DNA of 64,000 nt from positions 62,001 to 126,000 of the forward strand of contig CAWHZI010000015.1 of the NCBI GenBank assembly GCA_963833835.1, written 5' to 3'. A program made the translations under genes and the position numbers. Of the stretch, positions 1 to 6,974 are shown piece after piece; the first letter of the stretch is position 1, and every line of letters starts with the position of its first letter. Source of the DNA: Bog-532 sp963833835. GTDB taxonomy: Bacteria; Actinomycetota; Actinomycetes; Streptosporangiales; Streptosporangiaceae. A model generated the notes under the pieces. That model did no database searches. It worked only from the letters and a program-made list of their open reading frames with translations, and was not told the origin of the DNA.

Positions 1-227
1 GCTCCGGGGGCCTCGCGGGTGTAGAGGTTCGGGCAGATCGCGTTGTAGCCGTTGACCGCGAAGGTGCGGGTGATCTCCTTGGTCTGCGGATCGTACCCGG
101 GCATGTGGTGGATCACCACGACGCTGCCGAACGGGCCTGGTCCCAGCGGGCGGGCGTAGTACGCCTCGATGAGCTCTCCGTCGTGCCCGGGAATGTTGAT
201 GGTTTCGGCCATGATGGCGTCGTACAT
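1..227 (-). CDS. Dienelactone hydrolase family protein (5' part, runs off the window)
   Basis: Only the first 75 codons are present, because the gene continues beyond position 1. The visible N-terminus contains a GHDGELIEAYYARP segment, then VVVIHHMPGYDPQTKEI and a VNGYNAICPNLY strand. This is the usual opening of dienelactone hydrolase/alpha-beta hydrolase proteins, with a central strand and oxyanion-loop region. The catalytic Cys/Ser, Asp and His lie outside the window. The ATG at 225-227 is preceded on the minus strand by GGAGGGA (about 234-240), a good ribosome binding site. The gene is divergent from the aldo-keto reductase at 345. The family hydrolyses dienelactones or related esters; the substrate here is unknown. 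Confidence 0.72.
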   Translation of the reverse strand, partial: MYDAIMAETINIPGHDGELIEAYYARPLGPGPFGSVVVIHHMPGYDPQTKEITRTFAVNGYNAICPNLYTREAPG

Positions 228-344
228 GCGCGATCCCTCCGCTGGATGATCTGCCCGTCTTGATCGGGTGCCGCCCGGTAGGTTACGCCCCCGGCGCCGG
301 GGCCGGACCCGGCAGGGTGGCACGGCCAGTGGGAGACTCCGATC

Positions 345-1376
345 ATGACCTACCTCGCCGCCGATGACCGGTACCAGAAGAAGATGCCCTACCGCCGCTG
401 CGGGCGCAGCGGCATCGAACTGCCGGAGATCTCGCTGGGACTGTGGCAGAACTTCGGGGACGACCGCCGGTTGGACGTGCAGCGGGCCATCCTGCGGCGG
501 GCGTTCGACCTGGGCGTGACCCACTTTGACCTGGCCAACAACTACGGGCCTCCGTACGGGAGCGCCGAGCTCAACTTCGGGCGGCTGCTGCGGGAGGATT
601 TCCGGCCGTACCGGGACGAGCTGATCCTGTCGACCAAGGCCGGCTACGACATGTGGCCGGGCCCGTACGGCGACCGCGGCTCGCGCAAGTACCTGCTGGC
701 CAGCCTGGACCAGTCCCTGGGCCGGATGGGCCTGGAGTACGTGGACATCTTCTACAGCCACCGGGCCGACCCGGACACGCCGCTGGAGGAGACGATGGGC
801 GCCCTGCACACGGCGGTCCAGTCGGGCCGGGCTCTGTACGCGGGCATCTCTTCCTATTCGGCCGAACGAACCGCGCAGGCGGCGGCCATCATGCGGGAGC
901 TGGGCACCCCGCTGCTCATCCATCAGCCGTCCTACTCGATGCTGAACCGGTGGATCGAGGAGGGCCTGCTCGACGTGCTGGCCCGCGAGGGTATCGGGTG
1001 CATCGCGTTCTCGCCGCTGGCCCAGGGCCTGCTGACCGGGAAGTACCTGAACGGGGTGCCGGAGGGCTCGCGGGCGACCCAGAACGGGTCACTGTCTTCT
1101 GACCAGCTGACCGAGCAGACCCTGGAGCACATCCGGGCCCTGTCCCAGGTGGCGGAGCGGCGCGGGCAGAGCCTGGCCCAGCTGGCCCTGTCCTGGGCCC
1201 TGCGGGATCCGCGGATCACGTCGGCGCTGATCGGGGCGAGCAGCGTCCGGCAGCTGGAGGAGAACCTGGCCGCGGCCCAGAACACCACGTTCAGCGAGGA
1301 GGAGCTGGCCGAGATCGACCGGCACGCGGTGGACAGCGGGATCAACATCTGGGCCGCGTCGAGCGCGGCGGGCTGA
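345..1376 (+). CDS. Aldo/keto reductase, YghZ/L-glyceraldehyde-3-phosphate reductase-like
   Basis: This is a 343-residue TIM-barrel NAD(P)H-dependent carbonyl reductase. The AKR catalytic tetrad is visible as Asp62, Tyr67 (DLANNYGPP), Lys98 (STKAGYD) and His139 (YSHRADPDTP). The motifs YGPPYGSAELNFGR, the GPYGDRGSRKYL insertion and the GASSVRQLEEN cofactor-phosphate segment near residue 305 are typical of the YghZ/AKR14 subgroup, which reduces L-glyceraldehyde 3-phosphate and methylglyoxal-like aldehydes. GGGAGA lies about 8 nt before the ATG. The length is normal for the subgroup. The gene stands alone, with a 319-nt non-coding gap downstream. The exact substrate is inferred from the subfamily only. 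Confidence 0.9.
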   Translation: MTYLAADDRYQKKMPYRRCGRSGIELPEISLGLWQNFGDDRRLDVQRAILRRAFDLGVTHFDLANNYGPPYGSAELNFGRLLREDFRPYRDELILSTKAGYDMWPGPYGDRGSRKYLLASLDQSLGRMGLEYVDIFYSHRADPDTPLEETMGALHTAVQSGRALYAGISSYSAERTAQAAAIMRELGTPLLIHQPSYSMLNRWIEEGLLDVLAREGIGCIAFSPLAQGLLTGKYLNGVPEGSRATQNGSLSSDQLTEQTLEHIRALSQVAERRGQSLAQLALSWALRDPRITSALIGASSVRQLEENLAAAQNTTFSEEELAEIDRHAVDSGINIWAASSAAG

Positions 1377-1695
1377 CGGCCTCGGGGAAGCGGAACAGGC
1401 GGCCGAGGTGCCGCCAGGCCAGTCGGCCGTGTACTGGGCCTAGAACATCGCACGGCCTGGAACATCGCCGTATGTCACCGGGTTAGACGTCATAGCGGGC
1501 CCTTTGGTTGGTGTAACCGGGATTCGAGGGCGAGCGGAACGATAAATAACTTGCGTTCCGGACACGATCTTGATTATGTTTGAGTCACTCAACAGTTGAG
1601 TGGCTCAAAGAAGTACGCTGGACCGCGGGTAGTACGCGAGGGACACCCGGGAATGTCAGACCCTCGTGGCAGGCTGCGGATCAGGAGGTGGGTGC
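1377..1695. other. Intergenic region before the MarR gene
   Basis: No convincing gene is present. The first 170 nt hold nothing recognisable. From about 1540 the sequence becomes less GC-rich, with a possible promoter (TTGCGT at 1551-1556 and TATGTT at 1575-1580, spacer 18). It then carries the large palindrome at 1579-1609 described separately. The last 80 nt lead to the ribosome binding site of the MarR gene. Confidence 0.6.
1579..1609. promoter_or_regulatory. Operator-like palindrome upstream of marR-MFS
   Basis: TTTGAGTCACTCAAC (1579-1593) and GTTGAGTGGCTCAAA (1595-1609) are inverted copies with 14 of 15 positions matching and a 1-nt spacer. Each arm is itself a small palindrome around GAGTNACTC-like sequence, so the site could bind two dimers. 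It overlaps the putative -10 at 1575-1580. MarR-family repressors commonly bind such sites in their own promoters, so autoregulation is inferred. Confidence 0.65.
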
Positions 1696-2223
1696 GTGCC
1701 GGATCGGTCACGCGAGGACAAGCTCGACGGCGAGCTGAACATCTGCATCATGGACGCCCTGGCCCAGCTCGTGAAGCGAGCTGCGACGCTCGGCCAAGCG
1801 CTCGCTGCGCGGCACGGGCTGTCCATGACCGACCTCGCGGGGCTGCACAAGCTCGAGGAACCGATGACCATGAAGGAACTGGGACAGCGGATGCACTGCG
1901 ATCCCTCGTTCGTGACCATGGTGGCCAACGGCCTTGAGAAGCGTGGTCTGGCGCGGCGGGAGACGTCCGAACAGGACCGGCGCAGCAAGATGATGCGCCT
2001 GACCGGCGAGGGTGTCTCACTGCGGGATCGGCTGGAGACCGAACTCGCGACCCGGATGCCGTGGGCGAGCGCCCTCGACCTGCGGGAGCGGGAGTGCCTG
2101 CTGGCGATCCTGCAGAAACTGGCCGCCGCGACCGAGCCGGATGACCAGGCGCACCTGGAAGAGACGGAGCCCGCCACCGTTGGCGAGCCCGCCACGACAC
2201 GGGGCAGTGTCACGTCTGAATAA
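1696..2223 (+). CDS. MarR family transcriptional regulator
   Basis: This 175-residue winged-helix protein would bind DNA as a dimer and repress the exporter gene 122 nt downstream. An N-terminal dimerisation helix (about 12-45) is followed by the wHTH. The recognition region reads MTMKELGQRMHCDPSFVTMVANGLEKRGLARR, and the wing RRETSEQDRRSKMMRLTGEG carries the conserved DxRxxxxxLT-like MarR signature. I chose GTG at 1696 because AGGAGGTG lies at 1683-1690 with good spacing. The in-frame upstream codon at 1666 has no ribosome binding site. The ligand is unknown. A hydrophobic antibiotic or phenolic compound exported by the neighbouring MFS protein is the usual arrangement. Confidence 0.88.
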   Translation: MPDRSREDKLDGELNICIMDALAQLVKRAATLGQALAARHGLSMTDLAGLHKLEEPMTMKELGQRMHCDPSFVTMVANGLEKRGLARRETSEQDRRSKMMRLTGEGVSLRDRLETELATRMPWASALDLRERECLLAILQKLAAATEPDDQAHLEETEPATVGEPATTRGSVTSE

Positions 2224-2271
2224 GCCACAGCGTCTATAAATCGGGGATTTCGCTTCGCATACACCCGGGTG

Positions 2272-2287
2272 ACGGCTCGTAAGCCGT
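2272..2287. repeat. Small hairpin between marR and MFS gene
   Basis: ACGGCT (2272-2277), loop CGTA, AGCCGT (2282-2287) form a 6-bp perfect hairpin in the 122-nt gap before the exporter. It could modulate read-through, but it has no T-tract. The role is not established. Confidence 0.35.
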
Positions 2288-2344
2288 GGCCTAGATGAAC
2301 TGCGCCCTTGAGCGAGACTCACGTCTTCAAAGGGAGAAGAAACT

Positions 2345-4000
2345 TTGTCCGCAACCTCACGCGATACGTCGCCGGCCGGCTCAGCGCCGGGTGACCCGGC
2401 GAGCCTCGCGACCGGAACCGTCGACCAAGCCAGCTCGCGGATCAGCGTCGAGGACGCCGCCCGGGATGGCGCGCCGCGCGGGCCGAAGCACCTCGGCCTC
2501 GCCTTGGCCGTGATCGCGACCGCCCAGCTCATGGTGGTGCTCGACGCGACCATCGTGAACGTGGCGCTACCGCACATCCAGAACGCGCTGCACTTTTCCG
2601 GCACCAACCTCGAATGGGTCATCAACGCCTACACGCTGGCGTTCGGCGGCTTGCTGCTGCTCGGCGGCCGGTCCGGTGACCTGCTCGGCCGCCGCCGCGT
2701 CTTCATCTTCGGCGTCCTGCTGTTCTCGCTGGCCTCGCTGGCCGGAGGGTTCGCCACCACCCAGGCCTGGCTGCTCACGGCGCGTGTGGTCCAGGGTGTC
2801 GGCGGCGCGTTCGCGGCCCCGACCGCCCTGTCGCTGATCGCGGTCAACTTCCCGGAAGGGCGGGCACGCAACCGGGCCATGGGCGTGTACGCGGCCATGA
2901 GCGTGGCCGGCGGCGCGGTCGGCCTGATTGCCGGTGGCCTGCTGACCCAGTACGTCTCCTGGCGCTGGGTGCTGTTCGTCAACGTGCCGATCGGCCTGGC
3001 CGTCGTGTTCGCGGCGCCCCGGGTGCTCGGCGAGTCTGAGCGCCGCCACGGCAAGTTCGACCTGCCCGGCGCGATCACCGGCACGCTGGGGATCACCTCG
3101 CTGGTCTACGGCCTGTCCAACGCGGCCACCAGCCAGAACGGCCAGTCCCACTGGGGCGACACCAAGGTCGTCGTCTCGCTGATCGCGTCCGTGGTGCTGC
3201 TGGCCGCGTTCGTGTTCATCGAATCCCGCAGCAAGCACGCCCTGCTCCCGTTCCGGGTGCTGCGCAACCGGAACCGGTCCGGCGCCTACATCATCATGCT
3301 GTGCCTGGGCACCGCGATGTTCGGCATGTTCTTCTTCCTGACCCTGTTCCTCCAGGAAGTGTGGGGTTACAGCGCGCTGGGCTCAGGCATCGCCTACCTG
3401 CCATTCGTGTCGATGATCCTGGTGGCGTCGGCCCTCGCGTCCCAGCTGGTGGCGCGGATCGGCGCCAAGCCGCTGCTGCTGGTCGGCTCGGTGTTCGGGG
3501 CGGGCGGCCTGTTCTGGCTGTCCCAGGTGACCGAGCACAGCGACTACGCCAGCGGCCTGCTCGGGGCCATGATGGTCACCGCGTTCGGGTTCGGCCTGAT
3601 GTTCGTGCCGCTGTCGCTGCTCGCGCTGAGCAAGGTGCGCGAGGAGGACACTGGGGTCGCCTCCAGCCTGCTCAACACCGGACAGCAGGTCGGCGGGGCG
3701 ATCGGCCTGGCCATCCTGGGCACGGTGGCGTGGAGCGCGTTTGCCAGCAACCTCGGCTCGGCCACGGCCAAGGCCAAGGTGGCGGCAGCCGCCGCGGCCC
3801 ACGCCGGTCACCCGGTGAGCAAGGCCAACGCGGCGACCGATGCGACGCAGATCCTCCACCACGCCCTGGCCTACGGTTTCTCCCATGGGTACTACGTGTC
3901 GGCCGGGATCGCCGTGCTCGCGCTGATCGTCACCGCGCTCATGATCAACGTCAAGCGCGAGGATCTGGCCGGGATCAACCCGATGCAAACCGGTGGGTGA
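2345..4000 (+). CDS. MFS transporter, DHA2 (EmrB/QacA) family, 14-TM drug exporter
   Basis: This 551-residue integral membrane protein is predicted to export drugs by proton antiport. After a roughly 50-residue polar N-terminus, the first TM carries AVIATAQLMVVLDATIVNVALPHIQ, the DHA2 motif D1. GGRSGDLLGRRRVFIFG is motif A. A motif-C-like GxxxGPxxGG equivalent appears as AMSVAGGAVGLIAGGLLT. A long stretch of hydrophobic helices consistent with 14 TM follows to about residue 540. The start is TTG at 2345, with AGGGAGAAG immediately upstream. It follows the MarR gene and probably shares its promoter and repression. A strong inverted repeat after the stop is a likely terminator. Confidence 0.9.
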   Translation: MSATSRDTSPAGSAPGDPASLATGTVDQASSRISVEDAARDGAPRGPKHLGLALAVIATAQLMVVLDATIVNVALPHIQNALHFSGTNLEWVINAYTLAFGGLLLLGGRSGDLLGRRRVFIFGVLLFSLASLAGGFATTQAWLLTARVVQGVGGAFAAPTALSLIAVNFPEGRARNRAMGVYAAMSVAGGAVGLIAGGLLTQYVSWRWVLFVNVPIGLAVVFAAPRVLGESERRHGKFDLPGAITGTLGITSLVYGLSNAATSQNGQSHWGDTKVVVSLIASVVLLAAFVFIESRSKHALLPFRVLRNRNRSGAYIIMLCLGTAMFGMFFFLTLFLQEVWGYSALGSGIAYLPFVSMILVASALASQLVARIGAKPLLLVGSVFGAGGLFWLSQVTEHSDYASGLLGAMMVTAFGFGLMFVPLSLLALSKVREEDTGVASSLLNTGQQVGGAIGLAILGTVAWSAFASNLGSATAKAKVAAAAAAHAGHPVSKANAATDATQILHHALAYGFSHGYYVSAGIAVLALIVTALMINVKREDLAGINPMQTGG

Positions 4001-4039
4001 CGCCATCGGCTGACTGACGGCCGTGTGGATGCGGCCAGG

Positions 4040-4078
4040 ACCGGGTGGGTTTCCGCGGAGACGCGGGACCCACCCGGT
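4040..4078 (+). terminator. Strong inverted repeat after MFS gene
   Basis: ACCGGGTGGGT (4040-4050) pairs perfectly with ACCCACCCGGT (4068-4078), with an inner CCGCG/CGCGG pairing. There is no T-tract, as is common in high-GC actinobacteria. It lies 40 nt after the exporter stop and 30 nt before the next ATG. Confidence 0.6.
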
Positions 4079-4108
4079 TCGCGTTCCGGGCCTGCCTAAA
4101 GTGGGGGC

Positions 4109-4534
4109 ATGGCATCAGTCACCGATCCAGCGGTCCACAAGTTCCTGACCGAGGGCACCCGCACGGGCAAGCTCGCCTACACCAACGCCGCGGGCCGGGT
4201 CCTGGTCGCGCCGATCTGGTACATCGTGGAAGACGGGGACCTGATCTTCAACACCGGCCAGGACACGGTCAAGGGCAAGTTCCTGGTCCGGGAGCGCCAG
4301 GCCACGATCTGCGTCGACCTGGAGCAGCCGCCGTACGCGTTCGTCCAGGTGCAGGGGAACGCCGAGCTGTCCAACGACCCCGAGGAGCTGCTGCGCACCG
4401 CGGCCGCGATCGCGGCCCGGTACGTGGGGCCGGACCGGGCCGACGAGTTCGGCCAGCGCAACGGGGTGCCGGGCGAGCTGGTGGTCCGCCTGCGGCCGAC
4501 CAAGGTGCTGGCCGCGTTCGACATGATCGCCTGA
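4109..4534 (+). CDS. PPOX/FDOR-class F420- or FMN-dependent oxidoreductase family protein
   Basis: This 141-residue split-beta-barrel protein is of the flavin/deazaflavin oxidoreductase (FDOR-B) type. Diagnostic segments are GKLAYTNAAGRVLVAPIWYIVEDGDLIF, KGKFLVRERQATICVDLEQPPYAFVQVQG and a C-terminal VVRLRPTKVLAAFD strand. Members bind F420, FMN or heme and reduce diverse substrates; the cofactor cannot be told from this sequence with certainty. The length is typical. The stop is 3 nt before the cupin ATG at 4538, so the two form a translationally close operon. A second FDOR-like protein is encoded at 5799-6218. Confidence 0.82.
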   Translation: MASVTDPAVHKFLTEGTRTGKLAYTNAAGRVLVAPIWYIVEDGDLIFNTGQDTVKGKFLVRERQATICVDLEQPPYAFVQVQGNAELSNDPEELLRTAAAIAARYVGPDRADEFGQRNGVPGELVVRLRPTKVLAAFDMIA

Positions 4535-4537
4535 GCC

Positions 4538-4993
4538 ATGACCGGACAGACTGAGGGGCCGGGGGTCGTCGGCCCGGGTGAGGGCCACCAGCTCACCGCG
4601 CGCGGCAGCGTGATGGCGTTCAAGGCGGTGGCCGCCCAGACCGGCGGTGACTTCTCGCTGATGGAGCGGACGCTGCCGCCCGGTGGCCGGCGCCCGCCCG
4701 CGCACCGGCACGTCAACTGCTCCGAGGCGTTCTTCGTGCTGGACGGCCAGATCAGCTTCACGCTGGACGGCCAGGACCTGACCGGCGGGCCGGGCGACTT
4801 CCTGCTCGTCCCGCGCGGGGCGGCGCACACGTTCGGCAACGCCAGCCCCGAGCCGGCCCGGCTGCTGGTGCTGCACGCCCCGGCCATGGACGGCTACTTC
4901 GAGGAGCTGCACCGGCTGTGGGCGTCCGGCCAGCCCCCGGCCACCGAGCAGGAGCGCGCGCTGATGGCCCGGTTCGGCATGGAATCCGCCTGA
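4538..4993 (+). CDS. Cupin domain-containing protein
   Basis: This 151-residue single-domain cupin has both conserved motifs. Motif 1 is PPAHRHVNCSEAFFVLDG with metal ligands His56, His58 and Glu63. Motif 2 is GDFLLVPRGAAHTFGN with His97. Such small cupins bind a divalent metal and act as dioxygenases, isomerases or sensors; nothing here fixes the reaction. It starts 3 nt after the FDOR gene stop, so the two are almost certainly co-transcribed and may act on the same substrate. The C-terminal 40 residues are helical and polar. Confidence 0.85.
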   Translation: MTGQTEGPGVVGPGEGHQLTARGSVMAFKAVAAQTGGDFSLMERTLPPGGRRPPAHRHVNCSEAFFVLDGQISFTLDGQDLTGGPGDFLLVPRGAAHTFGNASPEPARLLVLHAPAMDGYFEELHRLWASGQPPATEQERALMARFGMESA

Positions 4994-5054
4994 GGCCCGC
5001 TGGGTCCCTAGGGTCTGGCGACTAGGGAGTTTTCCCAGGGTTTTTGTTCCCGGC

Positions 5055-5073
5055 TAGATCGAAACTGGATCTA
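5055..5073. promoter_or_regulatory. Short inverted repeat upstream of the PG-binding protein gene
   Basis: TAGATC (5055-5060) and GATCTA (5068-5073) are separated by 7 nt in an AT-richer stretch (5020-5100) just before the gene at 5112. It may be an operator or part of the promoter region. No regulator is identified. Confidence 0.3.
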
Positions 5074-5111
5074 TCAGCAAGAAACAAGCCGCAGAACACG
5101 GAGACCCCGCC

Positions 5112-5624
5112 ATGAGCACCCAATACGACGAGCGCACCGCCACCCAGCACACCGGGCACCGCACTGGCCACCAGGCCCCCCGCCCGGCCAACCAGGGCCC
5201 GTCGGGCTACCGCATCGCCGCCATCGCCATCGGCACGATCATCGCCGCCGCCCTCGTCGCCCTGGCCGCCGTCGGCCTCACCCACAGCCACACCACCACC
5301 AGCACCCCGGCCGCGCCCACTTCGACCTCAGCGCCCGCCAGCTCCGCCGCCACCCAGGCCCCCGCGGCCAACCCGGCCCAGCCCACCACCCCGGCCCACC
5401 CGGCCGTCGTCCCGTCCGCCTCGGTGAAGAAGCTGCAGCAGGAGCTCGGCCAGCTGAACTACTACGAAGGCCCGGCTGACGGCGTGATGGGCCCGCAGAC
5501 CACCGCCGCCATTCAGGACCTGCAGCGCCAGGCCGGCCTGCCCCAGACCGGCACCATGAACTCCGCCACCCAGGCCGCCCTGGACAACTACCTGGTCCAC
5601 GGCAACAACCAGATGGCTGGCTGA
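5112..5624 (+). CDS. Membrane-anchored peptidoglycan-binding domain protein
   Basis: The 170-residue protein has three parts. A polar cytoplasmic N-terminus (1-33, rich in His/Thr/Gln) is followed by one TM helix (about 34-57, IAAIAIGTIIAAALVALAAVG) and an Ala/Pro/Thr/Ser linker (58-100). The C-terminal PG_binding_1 domain (about 102-162) has KKLQQELGQLNYYEGPADGVMGPQTTAAIQDLQ and a second half AGLPQTGTMNSATQAAL. The DGVMGPQTTAAI signature is diagnostic of the domain. It should sit in the membrane with the domain in the cell wall. There is no catalytic domain, so it is likely structural or a wall sensor. GGAGA precedes the ATG by about 8 nt. Confidence 0.85.
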   Translation: MSTQYDERTATQHTGHRTGHQAPRPANQGPSGYRIAAIAIGTIIAAALVALAAVGLTHSHTTTSTPAAPTSTSAPASSAATQAPAANPAQPTTPAHPAVVPSASVKKLQQELGQLNYYEGPADGVMGPQTTAAIQDLQRQAGLPQTGTMNSATQAALDNYLVHGNNQMAG

Positions 5625-5798
5625 CCGCCGCTCCCACCACTTCGCACGACCAGCTCATGGCCGCAGGCCGGGACACCCTCCCGGCCTACAGCCATTTCTG
5701 GGGGACGTTCGCACCAGGCGGGCAGAGGACCAGATGACCCGGGTTCGTTCGCCAGGGGTGAGTTTGTTAAATAAAAATGCTGATGGCCAGCCTGAGTA

Positions 5799-6218
5799 TC
5801 AAGACGGGGCCCACGGGCCGACGCCGCCGACGCGCTCGACTGAGTAACGCACGGTGTAGCCGGGCCCGCGCGGGGCAGGAAACTCGGTGTCCGCAGTCAC
5901 GTAGACCTTGGTCAGGCGGTTGAGCAGGTCCCACGTGTCGTCGCGGGGCTCGACGGCGGCCCGGGCCCGCAGCACGGCGTACGGGTTCATGAAGACCCCG
6001 GGAGCCCGGGGCGCGTCGAACGACAGCACGACCCGGGGATCGCGCTCGATGTTGCGCAGCTTGGCGTACCGGCTCATGTGGCCACTGACGAGATCATCGC
6101 CGTCCAGCCCGACCCAGATGACGCTCACCTGGGGGCTTCCGTCGGCGTTGATCGTGCTCAGATGAGCCATGGGGCCGGACTCGATCAGGTCCCGTAGTTC
6201 GGGTGGCAGGCTGCTCAT
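5799..6218 (-). CDS. PPOX/FDOR-class F420-dependent oxidoreductase family protein (leaderless)
   Basis: This 139-residue FDOR/pyridoxamine-5'-phosphate-oxidase-like barrel opens with LRDLIESGPMAHLSTINADGSPQVSVIWVGLDGDDLVSG. It then has KLRNIERDPRVVLSFD and a C-terminal YTVRYSVERVGGVGPW. The SPQVSxIWVxxDGDxLxxG pattern and the following KxRNIxRDPRVxLS are typical of actinobacterial F420-binding FDOR proteins. I chose ATG at 6216-6218. It has no ribosome binding site, but a TTTAAT -10-like hexamer ends 6 nt upstream, which fits a leaderless mRNA. It is not in an operon with the upstream tRNA, which is followed by a terminator. Confidence 0.85.
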   Translation of the reverse strand: MSSLPPELRDLIESGPMAHLSTINADGSPQVSVIWVGLDGDDLVSGHMSRYAKLRNIERDPRVVLSFDAPRAPGVFMNPYAVLRARAAVEPRDDTWDLLNRLTKVYVTADTEFPAPRGPGYTVRYSVERVGGVGPWAPS

Positions 6219-6224
6219 AGCCCG

Positions 6225-6265
6225 ATTAAAACAAAACGACCCCGAACCAGATGAAGGTTCGGGGT
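6225..6265 (-). terminator. Rho-independent terminator of tRNA-Asn
   Basis: On the minus strand ACCCCGAACC pairs with GGTTCGGGGT (plus positions 6256-6265 and 6239-6248) around a 7-nt loop. The stem is followed by CGTTTTGTTTT, a genuine T-tract. It lies about 30 nt after the tRNA 3' end. The end of the T-tract (TTTAAT, 6225-6230) doubles as the -10-like element of the next gene. Confidence 0.85.
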
Positions 6266-6293
6266 GTCCTGGCGGTCGATTTAACCTGTCTTG

Positions 6294-6366
<73 letters not shown>

Positions 6367-6556
6367 TTGCCTGGTACCCAGGGCGCAGCGTGGCCGCTCC
6401 CTCGTACCGGTCCCTAAGAGTAGCGTACCCAGAAGGTGCCCGGGCGCAGTGGCGCTGTAACGGCCGGATGGATTGCCAGCTGGCGGGGTATAGGAATACG
6501 GCGCCGGAGAACGGGCACTCAACTGAGCACGAGCAAACGGTTAAGGAAGGCGCCAT

Positions 6557-6904
6557 ATGGGGTTCAAATTCACGTTTCTCGCTGGCTTCGTCGCCGGGTA
6601 CGTCGTCGGCGCCGCGGCCGGCCGGGAGCGTTACGAGCAGATCAAGGGCGTGAGCTCGAAGGTGGCCGGCAACCCGGCCGTGCAGAAGGCCACCGGCACG
6701 GTCGGCGCGAAGGCGACCGAGCTGAGCAAGACAGCCAAGGACAAGGCGGCGGACAAGCTGCCCCGGTTCGCCGCAGCCGCGGTGAGCAAGGCAGGGGGGA
6801 ACCCGGACAAGGTCCCGGGGGTCGGCGGTCACGTCAACGGGTCATCGGACTACGGCGTCCCGGCCCCGGACACGTACAACCCGCCGCCGGGTACGGCCAG
6901 CTAG
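6557..6904 (+). CDS. Small YtxH-like membrane protein of unknown function
   Basis: The protein has 115 residues. The N-terminus KFTFLAGFVAGYVVGAAAGRERYEQIK is a short hydrophobic Gly-zipper segment (about 5-22) ending in a GRERYEQI motif. This resembles the start of many actinobacterial YtxH-type proteins. A Lys/Ala-rich amphipathic region (25-80) and a Pro/Gly-rich tail (85-115, PAPDTYNPPPG) follow. It is probably a single-pass or membrane-associated envelope protein. AAGGAAGG at 6543-6550 is a clear ribosome binding site. It is convergent with the sigma factor gene and separated by a strong bidirectional terminator. No enzymatic motif is present. Confidence 0.7.
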   Translation: MGFKFTFLAGFVAGYVVGAAAGRERYEQIKGVSSKVAGNPAVQKATGTVGAKATELSKTAKDKAADKLPRFAAAAVSKAGGNPDKVPGVGGHVNGSSDYGVPAPDTYNPPPGTAS

Positions 6905-6922
6905 GCCCGCCCAGCAAACACT

Positions 6923-6954
6923 CCGCCCCGGTGACTCTGCGGTCACCGGGGCGG
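6923..6954. terminator. Bidirectional terminator between the YtxH-like gene and the sigma factor gene
   Basis: CCGCCCCGGTGAC (6923-6935) and GTCACCGGGGCGG (6942-6954) are perfect 13-nt inverted copies with a 6-nt loop. They lie between two convergent genes, and a short T-containing run follows on the plus strand. Confidence 0.8.
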
Positions 6955-6974
6955 TTGCGTGCTATTGCCTATCG

